The notes: generated by a model not told the origin, from the letters alone. 64,000 bases of DNA from Hyphomicrobiales bacterium (GCA_900469955.1 UBYX01000033.1:124001-188000), one strand, 5' to 3'. Positions 53,200 through 62,644 are shown, counted from the stretch's first letter. Numbers and translations are program-made.

Positions 53200-54771
53200 T
53201 CAGCGTGGGTCGATCACTCGCATCTTTCCGGGATCGGCGGCTGGCCGGACAAGACTCGGTGCCAAACCGACGCCAATGCTTCTCATCCGGGTTTTAATCT
53301 TCAGCACCGCCTCCCACTCTATCATGGAGCCGCGCGCTATGACCGCAGCCGATAGCCCTGAGAACGCCCAGTAAATATAGGGAATGATCGTGGCGCTGCT
53401 GGTGGTCGCTATGGTGAACAGCATGGCTATCAAGATTGCGAGAATTCCCTGATAGCTCACAAGAGCGGATTTGCTTGCCAGGAAAAGGCCCGCAAGTTTC
53501 GCCGAGAGCAACCCGAAAAACACCACGAACAGCAAGAGGCCGATCAATCCGTGGTGGAGCGCGATCTGCAGATAGGTATTGACCACATCCACGATGCCTT
53601 GCCCCTGTATCATTCTCAACATTTCCGGCTCCGTGAGAAATGTCTCGGATCCGAAGAGCGGGTAACGCTCGATGACGATCAGGGAATTCTCAACGAGCAT
53701 CGCCCGATAGGTCTCGCTACCTCGGTCCGCCGAGCCGATGAACGGAAGCAGGTTGGTGAAGCGGTCTATGAAAGAGGGTCGCAGGAAGGCAAGAATGACC
53801 ACCACCGGAAGCGCTGCCGCGAGCAGCTTGAGCGAAATCCGCAGATTGGTCAGCAGCAGCACGGTGGCGCAAAGTGCAAGGCCAAGCCAGGGGCCACGGG
53901 AGACACTCGACAGGAGCCCGACCACAAGAATACCGAGGGCTACATAACGCCAGAAGTCCCAATGGCGTCGGGTACGCAAGGCGAGCAGACAACCACCTCC
54001 CGTCATGCAGAGAAATCCAAAAGCGATGGATTCAACCGATGTGGTCGCAGCGCGCAGCAGGCCGTCGCGGAAAAGATAGCTTGTGATGAGGACGAAATCC
54101 CACTCGAGGATGACCACATAATAAACCCGCCAGTTTCGCCAGATCTCGAAAAAGCCGATGGCGGCAAGCGGCAGGGCGGCAACCACGAAAGCCAGCAGGA
54201 CACGATTAATATCGAGCGCCGAACGTAGCGACCGGCTGAAAACGAAGTAGGGAAGCAGAATGTCGAGGAAATATCCCGGCACGACACGGAGGATCGAATT
54301 GATATCGTTCAGCCGCAGAGACAGCACGGTAATGAACCCGAAATATGCGATCACCAAGAAATCAGGACCGCGCAGCCCCCGATTTTCCTGCTCTCGCCAG
54401 AGTTTGACGGCGAGCGGAAGGAGGATGAATATCGCCAACAAGCGCGGCGGATCGAGATCGATGATCCTGTTGAAGATGCCGGGTATGCCGACCCCGATCG
54501 GGACGCATGGCGCCACGAACATGAGGATCACATAAAGCAGCAAGGGCTGCTTTGAATTCCGATGGATATATATGCTGATCAGCGCGAGCCCGGCGGCAAA
54601 ATCAAAAAAGCTGCTCGAGATAAAAGTGACGCAAGTGGCGGCGAGCCAGCAATTTCGCCACAACCTGAACTCTGCCTCGTCCAGAAACGGTTCGGCGATC
54701 TTTTTCGCTACGTAGAGCACGGGAACGCTTATGAGCAGGACGTAGACCAGCGCTCGAATATACTCGGGCAT
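53200..54771 (-). CDS. O-antigen ligase/Wzy-like polysaccharide polymerase (ExoQ-like)
   Basis: An integral membrane protein of about 523 residues with roughly 11-12 hydrophobic segments and a large periplasmic loop (about residues 340-440, with YPLFGSETFLTEPEMLRMIQ) near the C-terminus, as in the Wzy_C superfamily. LSSVSRGPWLGLALCATVLL is a typical core segment. It would polymerise flipped repeat units. The ATG at 54771 starts next to the first membrane helix and is preferred to 54861. A single-gene transcript, divergent from the GT4 gene at 55192. Polymerase versus ligase cannot be decided from sequence. Confidence 0.82.
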   Translation of the reverse strand: MPEYIRALVYVLLISVPVLYVAKKIAEPFLDEAEFRLWRNCWLAATCVTFISSSFFDFAAGLALISIYIHRNSKQPLLLYVILMFVAPCVPIGVGIPGIFNRIIDLDPPRLLAIFILLPLAVKLWREQENRGLRGPDFLVIAYFGFITVLSLRLNDINSILRVVPGYFLDILLPYFVFSRSLRSALDINRVLLAFVVAALPLAAIGFFEIWRNWRVYYVVILEWDFVLITSYLFRDGLLRAATTSVESIAFGFLCMTGGGCLLALRTRRHWDFWRYVALGILVVGLLSSVSRGPWLGLALCATVLLLTNLRISLKLLAAALPVVVILAFLRPSFIDRFTNLLPFIGSADRGSETYRAMLVENSLIVIERYPLFGSETFLTEPEMLRMIQGQGIVDVVNTYLQIALHHGLIGLLLFVVFFGLLSAKLAGLFLASKSALVSYQGILAILIAMLFTIATTSSATIIPYIYWAFSGLSAAVIARGSMIEWEAVLKIKTRMRSIGVGLAPSLVRPAADPGKMRVIDPR

Positions 54772-55191
54772 GGCTAGAGCCCGCGTATCAAAAAGATAAC
54801 CGGAACAATAATTCGCCCCTGGCGGATTCGCGGCATGTGAACGCCCCTCGCTGCTGCGCAAGAATTGCGCATTCCCGGTTCAGGCTACACGCGCGGATCA
54901 TCTTCCCCCACCTGTCCAAAAGAATGAGCGCCTAGCACGATAGGTGATTGCCATCCCCCTTCGGATTGCTTGCTCGAAATCGCCAAACAGCGTGGCGCCG
55001 GGCGCTGTGTCTGCAATGAGGGCTGAAGGTAGATAAACATGGGCAAATATCACGGTGACCGCCGTGGCGATCATACGTCAAAGTGATGATCTGCTGCGCA
55101 CTCCATAACGCAGTAAAAATGCAGTATCGTCCTTCGTAATCAATACCTATTTGATCACGTTTACTTAAGAATCGTCACGGCGGCGCCAACA
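54772..55191. promoter_or_regulatory. Divergent intergenic region with TGCGCAA dyad
   Basis: About 420 bases. A perfect dyad TGCGCAA-gaa-TTGCGCA occupies 54855-54871, some 85 bases upstream of the polymerase start. It shares its core with the TTGCGCAA palindrome at 37855-37862 before the priming transferase, so a common regulator is possible. The last 100 bases before 55192 are A/T-rich and probably hold that gene's promoter. No convincing gene is present. Confidence 0.45.
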
Positions 55192-56430
55192 ATGGAAGAC
55201 AACATTTCGGATCTTGTTGTAATACCGGATGATGCAGGCCATCGCCTCAGAACCAGTCTTGGCCTGAAGCCTAGTGAAACACCGCGGATCGCATTTGTCG
55301 CGGGACCTGGGGACGTGGCGGGGACATTCGATCATTGGATGGAAGGACGGTTCGATCCACGCACGCCCGTCGTCGCGTATTCGACCATGTTCTATACGCT
55401 CGTGGAGAAGCTGGAGGCGATGGCGCTCGTCATTGCCGAGCCGGAAAAGCTGCCCTGCCACCGCGATCCACGCTTCCGTTTCGTAAGCGTGCCCCGTTCG
55501 CGGCCGCAGGGTCGTATCGCCTATCGAAAGGCCGGTCTCGCGTTCAGCTGGAAAGTCCTGCGGGAACTCCGCAAGTACGAGCCGCATATCGTGCTGCTGG
55601 GTGTGGACACGCCTTGGCCGTTGATCGGGTCAATCCCGAAAAGCGCGCGCATCATTTTGACCGCCCATACCAATTTCTGGCCGATGGGCCTGAAGCCGGT
55701 TTCCCTCAAGGCGCGGATCAAATACCAGATGGCAAGCGTATTGATGCAGCGAGTGTCGGCGGGTGTCTGCACCTCTGAGGAAACCAGACGGCAGGTCATC
55801 GAAATTCGGCGCGATCTGGTCGGCAGCCTCTACACGGAGGTCCCCCAGGTACTTTCAAAATTTCTAAAGGCTCCCCGCCCGCTGGAGCGGCTGAGGAACA
55901 TTCTGTTTCTGGGGCGCCTGCAGGAAGAGAAGGGCGTCTATGATCTTCTGGCTGCGTTTGAAAAAGCCGCAGCCCGCTATCCCGATTTGACCCTCTCCTT
56001 TGCCGGCAAGGGGGAGGCCGACGATGCGTTGCGACAACGAGTGGCCGCCTCGCCCGTCCGAAACCGGATCAGCATGCTTGGCCAACTGGATGCAAAAGAA
56101 GTGCATCAACAACTGGAGCGGGCAGACCTTCTGGTTTGTCCGACCCGCAGCAATCTTCCCGAAGGCCTGGCCCTGGTTGTGGTGGAAGCAGCCGTCCATG
56201 CCGTTCCGGCGGTGCTCAGCTCAGTGGTGCCGGCAAAAGAACTTGTGCAGGATGCCTGCATCGAATTTCCGGCCGATAATATCGAGGCCCTTGCTTCTGT
56301 TCTTATGATGCTTGCCGAAGATGCCGAAAAGCTGCACGAGTTGCAGGAGAGACTGGCTGTAGACCGCGAGAAATTCTTCGATCGGTCACTATCCTGGGGG
56401 AGCCAGCTCTACAGCGCATTTGTGCTTTAA
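55192..56430 (+). CDS. Glycosyltransferase family 4
   Basis: A GT-B enzyme of 412 residues. The N-terminal half has RIAFVAGPGDVAGTFDHWM and PHIVLLGVDTPWPLIGSIP. The C-terminal half has ILFLGRLQEEKGVYDLLAAF, LTLSFAGKGEADDALRQR, ISMLGQLDAKEVHQQL and the EX7E motif in NLPEGLALVVVEAAVHAVPA near residue 325. It is the last glycosyltransferase of the EPS region and is transcribed alone from the plus strand. The sugar is unknown. Confidence 0.87.
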   Translation: MEDNISDLVVIPDDAGHRLRTSLGLKPSETPRIAFVAGPGDVAGTFDHWMEGRFDPRTPVVAYSTMFYTLVEKLEAMALVIAEPEKLPCHRDPRFRFVSVPRSRPQGRIAYRKAGLAFSWKVLRELRKYEPHIVLLGVDTPWPLIGSIPKSARIILTAHTNFWPMGLKPVSLKARIKYQMASVLMQRVSAGVCTSEETRRQVIEIRRDLVGSLYTEVPQVLSKFLKAPRPLERLRNILFLGRLQEEKGVYDLLAAFEKAAARYPDLTLSFAGKGEADDALRQRVAASPVRNRISMLGQLDAKEVHQQLERADLLVCPTRSNLPEGLALVVVEAAVHAVPAVLSSVVPAKELVQDACIEFPADNIEALASVLMMLAEDAEKLHELQERLAVDREKFFDRSLSWGSQLYSAFVL

Positions 56431-56736
56431 GATTTTGGGCGACGCCTGCCAGCAGCTTCTCTGCATTTTACGCAGTATACCTTGCCAGAACCTATGGCAT
56501 CCTTTTTAGGCTGGGCAATGACGGCCACTCAGCTCTGAATCATGAGGAAATATTTTTGAGGTGTCTGGAATATAAGTCAGAGATGAAAAATTCTATTGGA
56601 AGGCATTTTATTGATTATTATCAATTATAAATCTCCTCCGACTGGACTGTTAGCTCTCGACCGGCCACCTAATCCATTTGATTGAGTTGATATTGGGAGC
56701 GAGTAGGCGAATATTAGCTCTACCAAACAAACTGCT

Positions 56737-56769
56737 GAAGGCTCGAACGGGAAAAACGGTCGGGCCTTC
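56737..56769 (+). terminator. Probable intrinsic terminator
   Basis: GAAGGCTCGAAC (56737-56748) pairs with GGTCGGGCCTTC (56758-56769), with one mismatch and one G-U pair, around a GGGAAAAAC loop and followed by TCCTTTTG. It is oriented to stop plus-strand transcription but lies about 307 bases after the nearest plus-strand stop codon. Confidence 0.6.
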
Positions 56770-56879
56770 TCCTTTTGGGAGAGCCGACATCAAGTTGGCC
56801 TCATGTTGGTATCGCCGGAATTAGCTCTCTCACCCACCTTGAATTCCCGCAAGCGCAGATCACCGCCCTGGCGACCTAT

Positions 56880-56907
56880 TTGCGTCCGCACTTCGATGCG
56901 GACGCAA
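56880..56907 (-). terminator. Stem-loop after the HlyD-type gene
   Basis: A perfect 10-bp stem (TTGCGTCCGC at 56880-56889, GCGGACGCAA at 56898-56907) with an 8-base loop lies about 50 bases past the stop of the secretion operon's last gene on the minus strand. There is no clear T-run, so it may protect the mRNA end rather than be a true intrinsic terminator. Confidence 0.55.
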
Positions 56908-56959
56908 TCTGTATAAGGCGAAGAGCCCGCGATGATTTGCGATCGGGTGACGTCCCAGT

Positions 56960-58300
56960 TCAGCGTTCTGTGAATGCTCTCGACATGCTGTCGGTGATGG
57001 GCTTGACCAGATAGCTGAAGAACGTCCGTACCGCGGTCTGAATCATGATTTCCGCCGGCATCCCGGGTTGCGGGGAAAATCCTTTCACCCGTGAAATTTC
57101 ATCTGCGGAAACCTTGATACGGGCGATATAGACATCCTGTTGGTTCATGGCTGTCTTGCTGTCCTCCATGGCATCGGCCGAAATGTAGAAGACCTCACCG
57201 TTCAGGACCGGTGTAGTACGCTGGTTGAGTGCGGTGAGCCGGACAGTGGCTTTCTGGCCGACCTTCACGCTGTCGATTTCGTTGCGGCGCACTTTCGCTT
57301 CGATGATCAGCGGCACAGCCGCTGGCAGAATCTCCATGATTCCCTTGCCGCTTTCGATAACGCCCCCATTGGTATGATAATAGGTTCGAACAACCGTGCC
57401 CGAAACCGGTGCCAGGATGGTGGTGCGGCGCAGAACATCATCGGCTTCGCGCGATTGTTCCCGTGCCGCGTCACGGTCGCCCTGAATGGATTGCAGACGA
57501 TCGAGCGCATCTTCGCGATAGGCTTCTTCGGCCTGGGCGATCTGCTGTTGCCCCTTCAGCAGCTGGGCGCCGGTTTCTGCGATCTCCGACGTAAGTCGCC
57601 CGATCTGGCCTTCGGCATCGGCGATCGCACGCTGGAGTGCCTTGACCTCCGTTGCCCGGAGGAGGCCCTTTACCAGCAAAGCCCGTTTCGTTTCATGTTC
57701 GTCCTGCAACAGCACGAGCTGCCGCGAGATCGCCTCGCGATGCCGTACATATCCTTCGCTCCGGAACTCCAGAGCCTTCATGTTCTGCCTCAGCAACGAC
57801 AATTCCGTCGCAAGCTTGATGCGCTGGGCCTTGAAGTTGAGCTGCTGCGTCAGCACGATCGAAGAAACGTCGGGATCCTCCTTGAATTGTTCCAGGATAC
57901 CCGCCGTTTCCACGTTCTCCATGCCTTGCGCCTGGGCGGCCAGGCGGGCTGCGGTCGCCTCCAGCCTGATGCGGCGGAGGAAGAGCTCGCGTTTCTTGGA
58001 GAGCGCGGCCGTCTCGTCAAGCAGGACCAGGGGCTGGTTTTCGACCACCTGATCGCCTTCGTTCACCAGCAGCTCCTTGATGATGCCGCCTTCGAAATGC
58101 TGCACAACCTTATTGCGGCCGGTAGCCACGAAACTTCCCTGGGAAATGACGGCAGCGGCCAGCGGCGCCGTCGCGGCCCAGGTTCCGAACCCTCCAAAAG
58201 CCACCGCAGTCAGCACCAATCCCGCCACTGTCTGTTTCCAGACCGAACGAGGGACTTCAGAGTACCACTCCAGATCATGAACCTTTACAACGGCGGACAT
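56960..58300 (-). CDS. HlyD-family type I secretion periplasmic adaptor (PrsE-like)
   Basis: A membrane-fusion protein of 446 residues bridging the ABC exporter and an outer-membrane TolC-type channel. A single membrane segment lies at about 24-46 (TVAGLVLTAVAFGGFGTWAA), followed by a lipoyl/barrel half (VVQHFEGGIIKELLVNEGDQ, the family signature), a coiled-coil hairpin (about 95-285) and the second half (TILAPVSGTVVRTYYHTNGG, ending QPGMPAEIMIQTAVRTFFSY near 420). The start lies 10 bases after the ABC exporter stop. The outer-membrane partner is not in the window. Confidence 0.93.
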   Translation of the reverse strand: MSAVVKVHDLEWYSEVPRSVWKQTVAGLVLTAVAFGGFGTWAATAPLAAAVISQGSFVATGRNKVVQHFEGGIIKELLVNEGDQVVENQPLVLLDETAALSKKRELFLRRIRLEATAARLAAQAQGMENVETAGILEQFKEDPDVSSIVLTQQLNFKAQRIKLATELSLLRQNMKALEFRSEGYVRHREAISRQLVLLQDEHETKRALLVKGLLRATEVKALQRAIADAEGQIGRLTSEIAETGAQLLKGQQQIAQAEEAYREDALDRLQSIQGDRDAAREQSREADDVLRRTTILAPVSGTVVRTYYHTNGGVIESGKGIMEILPAAVPLIIEAKVRRNEIDSVKVGQKATVRLTALNQRTTPVLNGEVFYISADAMEDSKTAMNQQDVYIARIKVSADEISRVKGFSPQPGMPAEIMIQTAVRTFFSYLVKPITDSMSRAFTER

Positions 58301-58310
58301 CTCTTACTCC

Positions 58311-60473
58311 CTACTGTAGCTGATGGCCGAAAGAGCCGGAATTGATGTTGATGCCGCGAGCTTCTATGGCGTTCAGCACATCCATCCGCATGCCGAACAG
58401 CGCGACCGTGCCGTTGACCAGCAGAAGGATCTTGTCGACGTTGTTCAGAAGTGCAGGCCGCTGGGTGATTGTCGTGACGGTGATCCCGTTCTCCTTGGCG
58501 TGCTGGAGCGCCCGCAGCAGTGCCGCATCGCCGGCATTGTCCAGGTTCGAATTCGGCTCATCCAGCACGACGAGGCGCGGATCCCCGAAAAAGGCTCTGG
58601 CAAGGGCAATGCGCTGCTTTTGACCACCCGAGAGCGGAGAGCCGTCGGCGGCCACTACGGTTTCGTAGCCGTGCGGCAAGCTTGCGATCATTTCGTGGAC
58701 ATCGGCAAGCATGGCCGCGCGATAGATCTGTTCGTCATCGACGTCCTGCCGCATCCGCGCAATGTTGGCCTTGATGGTTCCGGGGAACAGCTGGACGTCC
58801 TGCGGCAGGTAGCCGATATTCTCGCCGAACTGTCGTTGATCCCAGTTGCGAAGGTCCATGAGATCCAGCCGGACGCTGCCCGATGTCGGGAGGATCGAAC
58901 CCACCAGCATCTTCCCCAGCGTCGTTTTTCCAGCTCCCGAATTGCCGATGATGGCCAGAGAATCGCCAGGCTGCAGCGAGAAGGCGATGCCGTTGAGCAC
59001 AACCCGTTTGGTGCCCTGAGGAACATAGAGCAGCCTCTCCACATCCAGCCGACCCTCCGGTTTCGGAAGATTCAGCCGATCGAAGTTGAGAGGCGAAGCC
59101 TTCAGCAAGGCGGTGATCCGGCCATAGGCGGATTTCGACTGGCTGTATTGGTTCCATCCTTCGATCGCGCCCTCGATTGGCGCCAGCGCACGCCCGGCAA
59201 TGATGGAGGCCGCGATGACCATGCCCCCGGTGAGCTGGCCCTCGATCGACAGGAATGCTCCCCAACCAAGCATGGCGATCTGGGTCAACAGCCGGCAGGC
59301 TTTGGAAGCGGCGGCGATGGTGATGTTTCGGTCTTGAGCGATGACCTGCGCCCTCAGGGAGGAGGCAGTATCCTTGCCCCACATCTGGACAGTCTCTGGG
59401 ATCATCGCCAGTGCATTGATGATCTGCGAATTCCGGGACATGGATTCCAGGTGAAGATTGGCCTTTACCTGTGCGGTATTGGCCTCCGCAAACGGATCCG
59501 CGGTCATACGCTGGTTGACGATCGTAAAGGCGAGCAACAGGACTGCCGTCAGGATCACGATAGCACCGAGATGCGGGTGGATCAGGAAGACGGCGAGCAC
59601 GAACAGTGGAGCGATCGGCGCATCCAGAAACGAAAGAAGGGTCCGGGACACAAGGAAGGACCGAACCTGCTGGAGGTCGCCGAGCACCTGATATTCCCGG
59701 CCGTTGCTTTGAAGCGAGGCGCGCGCCGCGGCGCTGAGGATCGGAGCGCCAAGCTGCGCGGCCACTTCGACGGCCGTGCGCATGAGGATGAAACGGCGAA
59801 GTGCATCAAAAGCCGTCTGCAGAATGACCGCGCCGACGATTACGATCGTCAGCATGATCAGCGTGTCGAGCGACCGGCTGGTCAGCACACGATCCGATAT
59901 CTGGAACAGGTATATGGGGATTGCCAGCACAAGGACATTGCTCGCGATCGTGAACAGCATCACGATCATGAGGTTGGTCCGGACAGCCTTGATACCTGCA
60001 CGCAGGCTTGCCGAGAAATCGATTGGCGCCAGACGCTTGTGGAAGGTGCCACCACCGCCCGAACCGGCACCGCCGCCGGTGGAAGGTGACTTCGCAAATT
60101 TCCCGCTCTCGGTGCGAACGGGGCCAGTGTCCCCATCGATGGTGATCATTCCCTCCGGCGCTTTGGCTTCGGTGGCTTCCCGCACTGCCGGTTTGGGTGT
60201 GACCTCGATCTTCGGCTCAATGAACTTGTCCGTCGCCGGCAGAGCAACGATGTCCGCTCCTTCGGACTTCTGAGCGCTCCGCGGCAGGTTCTGGAAAGTT
60301 TTTTTGGATTCAAGTCGGGATACCGTTGCCGAGTTGGCGGCGTTATCGGTTGATAGCTTCAGACACTCTTCCACTGCGTGCTCCAACTTGACATAGATAT
60401 CCTCATCATTGAGTTGCGGGTTTTGGTTGTTGGTTGGCTGCGATCGCTCAACCCGTGTCTGGGTATCCGGCAT
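58311..60473 (-). CDS. Type I secretion ABC permease/ATPase (PrsD/PrtD-like) with N-terminal extension
   Basis: The energised exporter of a type I secretion system, 720 residues. The membrane domain (about 165-455) and ATPase (about 480-705) are standard: IGNSGAGKTTLGKMLVG (Walker A) near 520, LSGGQKQRIALARAFFG and LVVLDEPNSNLDNAGDAAL. Unusual is a hydrophilic N-terminal extension of about 160 residues, rich in charged residues and ending in a glycine/serine linker (STGGGAGSGGGG). It does not look like a C39 peptidase and might hold the substrate before export. The gene sits between its putative substrate genes and the adaptor gene. Confidence 0.92.
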   Translation of the reverse strand: MPDTQTRVERSQPTNNQNPQLNDEDIYVKLEHAVEECLKLSTDNAANSATVSRLESKKTFQNLPRSAQKSEGADIVALPATDKFIEPKIEVTPKPAVREATEAKAPEGMITIDGDTGPVRTESGKFAKSPSTGGGAGSGGGGTFHKRLAPIDFSASLRAGIKAVRTNLMIVMLFTIASNVLVLAIPIYLFQISDRVLTSRSLDTLIMLTIVIVGAVILQTAFDALRRFILMRTAVEVAAQLGAPILSAAARASLQSNGREYQVLGDLQQVRSFLVSRTLLSFLDAPIAPLFVLAVFLIHPHLGAIVILTAVLLLAFTIVNQRMTADPFAEANTAQVKANLHLESMSRNSQIINALAMIPETVQMWGKDTASSLRAQVIAQDRNITIAAASKACRLLTQIAMLGWGAFLSIEGQLTGGMVIAASIIAGRALAPIEGAIEGWNQYSQSKSAYGRITALLKASPLNFDRLNLPKPEGRLDVERLLYVPQGTKRVVLNGIAFSLQPGDSLAIIGNSGAGKTTLGKMLVGSILPTSGSVRLDLMDLRNWDQRQFGENIGYLPQDVQLFPGTIKANIARMRQDVDDEQIYRAAMLADVHEMIASLPHGYETVVAADGSPLSGGQKQRIALARAFFGDPRLVVLDEPNSNLDNAGDAALLRALQHAKENGITVTTITQRPALLNNVDKILLLVNGTVALFGMRMDVLNAIEARGININSGSFGHQLQ

Positions 60474-60484
60474 GCTTCCCCCCT

Positions 60485-62539
60485 TTAGCCAAGCACATGT
60501 TGCAATCCGTCGTTCTGATAGTGCCCGTCGTCATGTTCTGCCGGCGTGACCCCCGGTTCTTCAAACTCGCCATCCAGCATGCTGTCGTCCAGAAAGACCA
60601 CCGCCTCATTGACGAGCGTATCGGGATCCCCCGTGAGCAGCTCCGGCTGATGGGAAATCAATTCGGCCTGGAAAAGCGTTTCCTCGGAATATTGCTGCCC
60701 GCCGACATAGGTGTGCCCAAAGGAATCGAAATCGAGAATGGCAGCGTTGTTGATCAACGCATTTGCCCCTGTCGAGACCGTCCATGTGGCATCGGCTTGC
60801 GGATCGAGCGCATTCATGGCGAGCGCGATCTGGTCGCTATCTCCGACGATATTGGTCTGCTTGATGTATTGAATGTTCAGAAAATCGCCGCTGATATAAA
60901 GCACACGCAGTCCGTTGAGCCCTGCAAAGGCCGGATCGGTCAACACGCCCTTCGATAAATCGCTGCCTCCGCCGGCCATATCGTTGGCGGCATCGAGATA
61001 GGCGGAAGGCAGTTCCCCGAAGCGGTCTGCGCCACCGATATTGTAGATATGCGCCTGGTTCCACAGCAGGTTTCCCGAACTGCCAATGCTACCCTGGCCG
61101 GTCGTCTCGAAACCTGACACTGCCCCGACGACGTCGTTGTCGAACAGCACATTGGTCTGGTGGATGATATTGGCGTCATAGAGCGATCCTCCGATAATGA
61201 TGAGGTCGAAGGAGAAACCGAGCTCGAAGATCGAGGTCTGGTTTACGCTCGTATTGTCGCCCGCGATCACGCTCGTCGTGACGCCTGACGAGGACAAAAC
61301 CCCGACATCGTTGTCGGTCATAAACACGTACTGTTCGAGCCAATTGGTGATCAAAAGATCGCCTTGGATCTCGGTAACCACCCAGGCGCTTGGAAATCCG
61401 TCTGCGACGGCCTGATCGTCCGCGTTTTCCTCCAGCGGATCCGTGCGCTCGAACGTCGCCACGTTGAAAAGCTCGTTCGGGCTATCTTCGCTGTTCCACC
61501 CGCCGATTGCAGACGTAATGGAGTCCGTATCCCAGATCGCATTCGTCTGAACGATCGCATTGATTTCCACATGGTCGCCGACCACGGCCGTCACGGTTGC
61601 TCCGGTCCAGAGGTTCTTCACCACAGCCTGGTTGACGACGGTGTTGTCCCCGGCCACGAGTTCGACCGAATTGTCGATGGTGATCGTGCCGTCTTCGGAA
61701 ATCACCACGTTGGGCAGCGGTCCGTCATCTTCACCGGCATCACCACCTGCGGCGTTGTCCTCATCACTGTCCTCGCCGGTGGGGTTCTCCGCATCCTCCT
61801 CATCCTCAAAGGAAAAGTAGTCTTCGAGCTTTGGCGCATCCTCGACGAGCTCGCCGTTGACATAAACGCCCTCGATGACGGTCGACTGTTCGACGAATGT
61901 TTCCATCGGACCGCCGGACACGACGACCAGGGATTTCAGTTGGTCTGCTACGTTGTTGATGACGTCGATGAGTTCCGCGGTGGAGCCGGGCATTTCCGGA
62001 TGGCCGATCGGTGCAGAGGAAAGTACATCGTCAGCCGCTTTCAGCAGAGCGGTGTCATCGATTGGATCGGGATTGAATACAACGTGGCTTCCACCGACAT
62101 TGAAACTGTCGTCGTCGGACAATGAGGCTGCCTGAAGGATATAGTTTACGACCGATCCTGGAGGCTCGATCGGCGGCATGGCGAAAGTCTGTCCTAGCCG
62201 CGCGCCCGGAAGAACATCCTGCGGCTGTTCAGGCGGAAAATATTCCGAATCGTCCCTCACCACCGGAATCGGGGGGTGATGTTGCCATGAAACAAAGGAA
62301 GGGTGCTCTAAGGGCCTGACATAAGCCGGCGCCTTGTAGGGGACATCCGGGTCGAAGCCCAGAAACTCATACGGCGCGTCGAAACTTGATGTAATAAAGG
62401 GGTCAGTATAAAGGTGATCTTTTTGCATATAGTAAGTGAAATCCGGATAGGCATCCCGCTGTCGCGCTTCTTCGACCGTCGTGTGGAATAGGCCGATGAA
62501 ATGCGCAATTTCCTCGGTGATCTTGTCCATGGTTGTCAT
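60485..62539 (-). CDS. Large acidic repeat protein, putative type I secretion substrate
   Basis: A protein of 684 residues that I do not recognise. There is no signal peptide. The first ~160 residues are proline- and aromatic-rich (YEFLGFDPDVPYKAPAYVRP). An acidic stretch lies near 240-275 (DEEDAEN, GEDSDEDN). From ~280 to ~610 there is a repeat pattern of the type G-D-x-x-x-[VI]-N-x-[AI]-[VI]-x-Q-T-N-x-[IVL]-x-D-x-D, for example EINAIVQTNAIWDTDS, DANIIHQTNVLFDNDV and LNIQYIKQTNIVGDSDQ. Regular Asn/Gln ladders and Asp pairs suggest a beta-solenoid, perhaps calcium-binding. Its place directly before the ABC exporter makes it a likely exported or secretion-coupled protein. Confidence 0.75.
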   Translation of the reverse strand: MTTMDKITEEIAHFIGLFHTTVEEARQRDAYPDFTYYMQKDHLYTDPFITSSFDAPYEFLGFDPDVPYKAPAYVRPLEHPSFVSWQHHPPIPVVRDDSEYFPPEQPQDVLPGARLGQTFAMPPIEPPGSVVNYILQAASLSDDDSFNVGGSHVVFNPDPIDDTALLKAADDVLSSAPIGHPEMPGSTAELIDVINNVADQLKSLVVVSGGPMETFVEQSTVIEGVYVNGELVEDAPKLEDYFSFEDEEDAENPTGEDSDEDNAAGGDAGEDDGPLPNVVISEDGTITIDNSVELVAGDNTVVNQAVVKNLWTGATVTAVVGDHVEINAIVQTNAIWDTDSITSAIGGWNSEDSPNELFNVATFERTDPLEENADDQAVADGFPSAWVVTEIQGDLLITNWLEQYVFMTDNDVGVLSSSGVTTSVIAGDNTSVNQTSIFELGFSFDLIIIGGSLYDANIIHQTNVLFDNDVVGAVSGFETTGQGSIGSSGNLLWNQAHIYNIGGADRFGELPSAYLDAANDMAGGGSDLSKGVLTDPAFAGLNGLRVLYISGDFLNIQYIKQTNIVGDSDQIALAMNALDPQADATWTVSTGANALINNAAILDFDSFGHTYVGGQQYSEETLFQAELISHQPELLTGDPDTLVNEAVVFLDDSMLDGEFEEPGVTPAEHDDGHYQNDGLQHVLG

Positions 62540-62582
62540 GACACGGATCCCTTTACTGCCTGCCGATCATTTCAGAATGAGT

Positions 62583-62607
62583 GGACTGCGCAGAGACTGC
62601 GCAGTCC
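62583..62607 (-). terminator. Perfect hairpin between the glycine-rich and repeat-protein genes
   Basis: GGACTGCGCAG (62583-62593) and CTGCGCAGTCC (62597-62607) form an 11-bp perfect stem with a 3-base loop, 38 bases after the glycine-rich gene's stop on the minus strand. There is no T-run. It may cap the upstream mRNA so that the glycine-rich protein is made in excess over the export machinery. Confidence 0.6.
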
Positions 62608-62644
62608 GTTGATACGTCTCTGACTGGCGAGATATCAGGCTCCG

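Larger units (their letters stand above)
56431..56959. other. Gene-free stretch between EPS and secretion loci
   Basis: About 530 bases with no convincing protein gene. Positions 56540-56640 are strongly A/T-rich, unlike the surroundings, and could hold a promoter. Two stem-loops follow (56737-56769 and 56880-56907). An unannotated small RNA starting in the A/T-rich part and ending at the first hairpin is possible, but unsupported beyond that. Confidence 0.4.

Noticed and set aside
55039-55086. 15-codon open frame with a plausible ribosome-binding site
   Set aside because: Too short to support without expression data; no conserved motif.
56775-57014. 79-codon plus-strand frame
   Set aside because: Overlaps the 3' end of the HlyD gene and a strong hairpin; no domain.
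57140-58345. 401-codon open frame on the plus strand
   Set aside because: Antisense to the HlyD adaptor.
58323-60089. 588-codon open frame on the plus strand
   Set aside because: Antisense to the type I exporter; histidine/glutamine/arginine-rich shadow composition.
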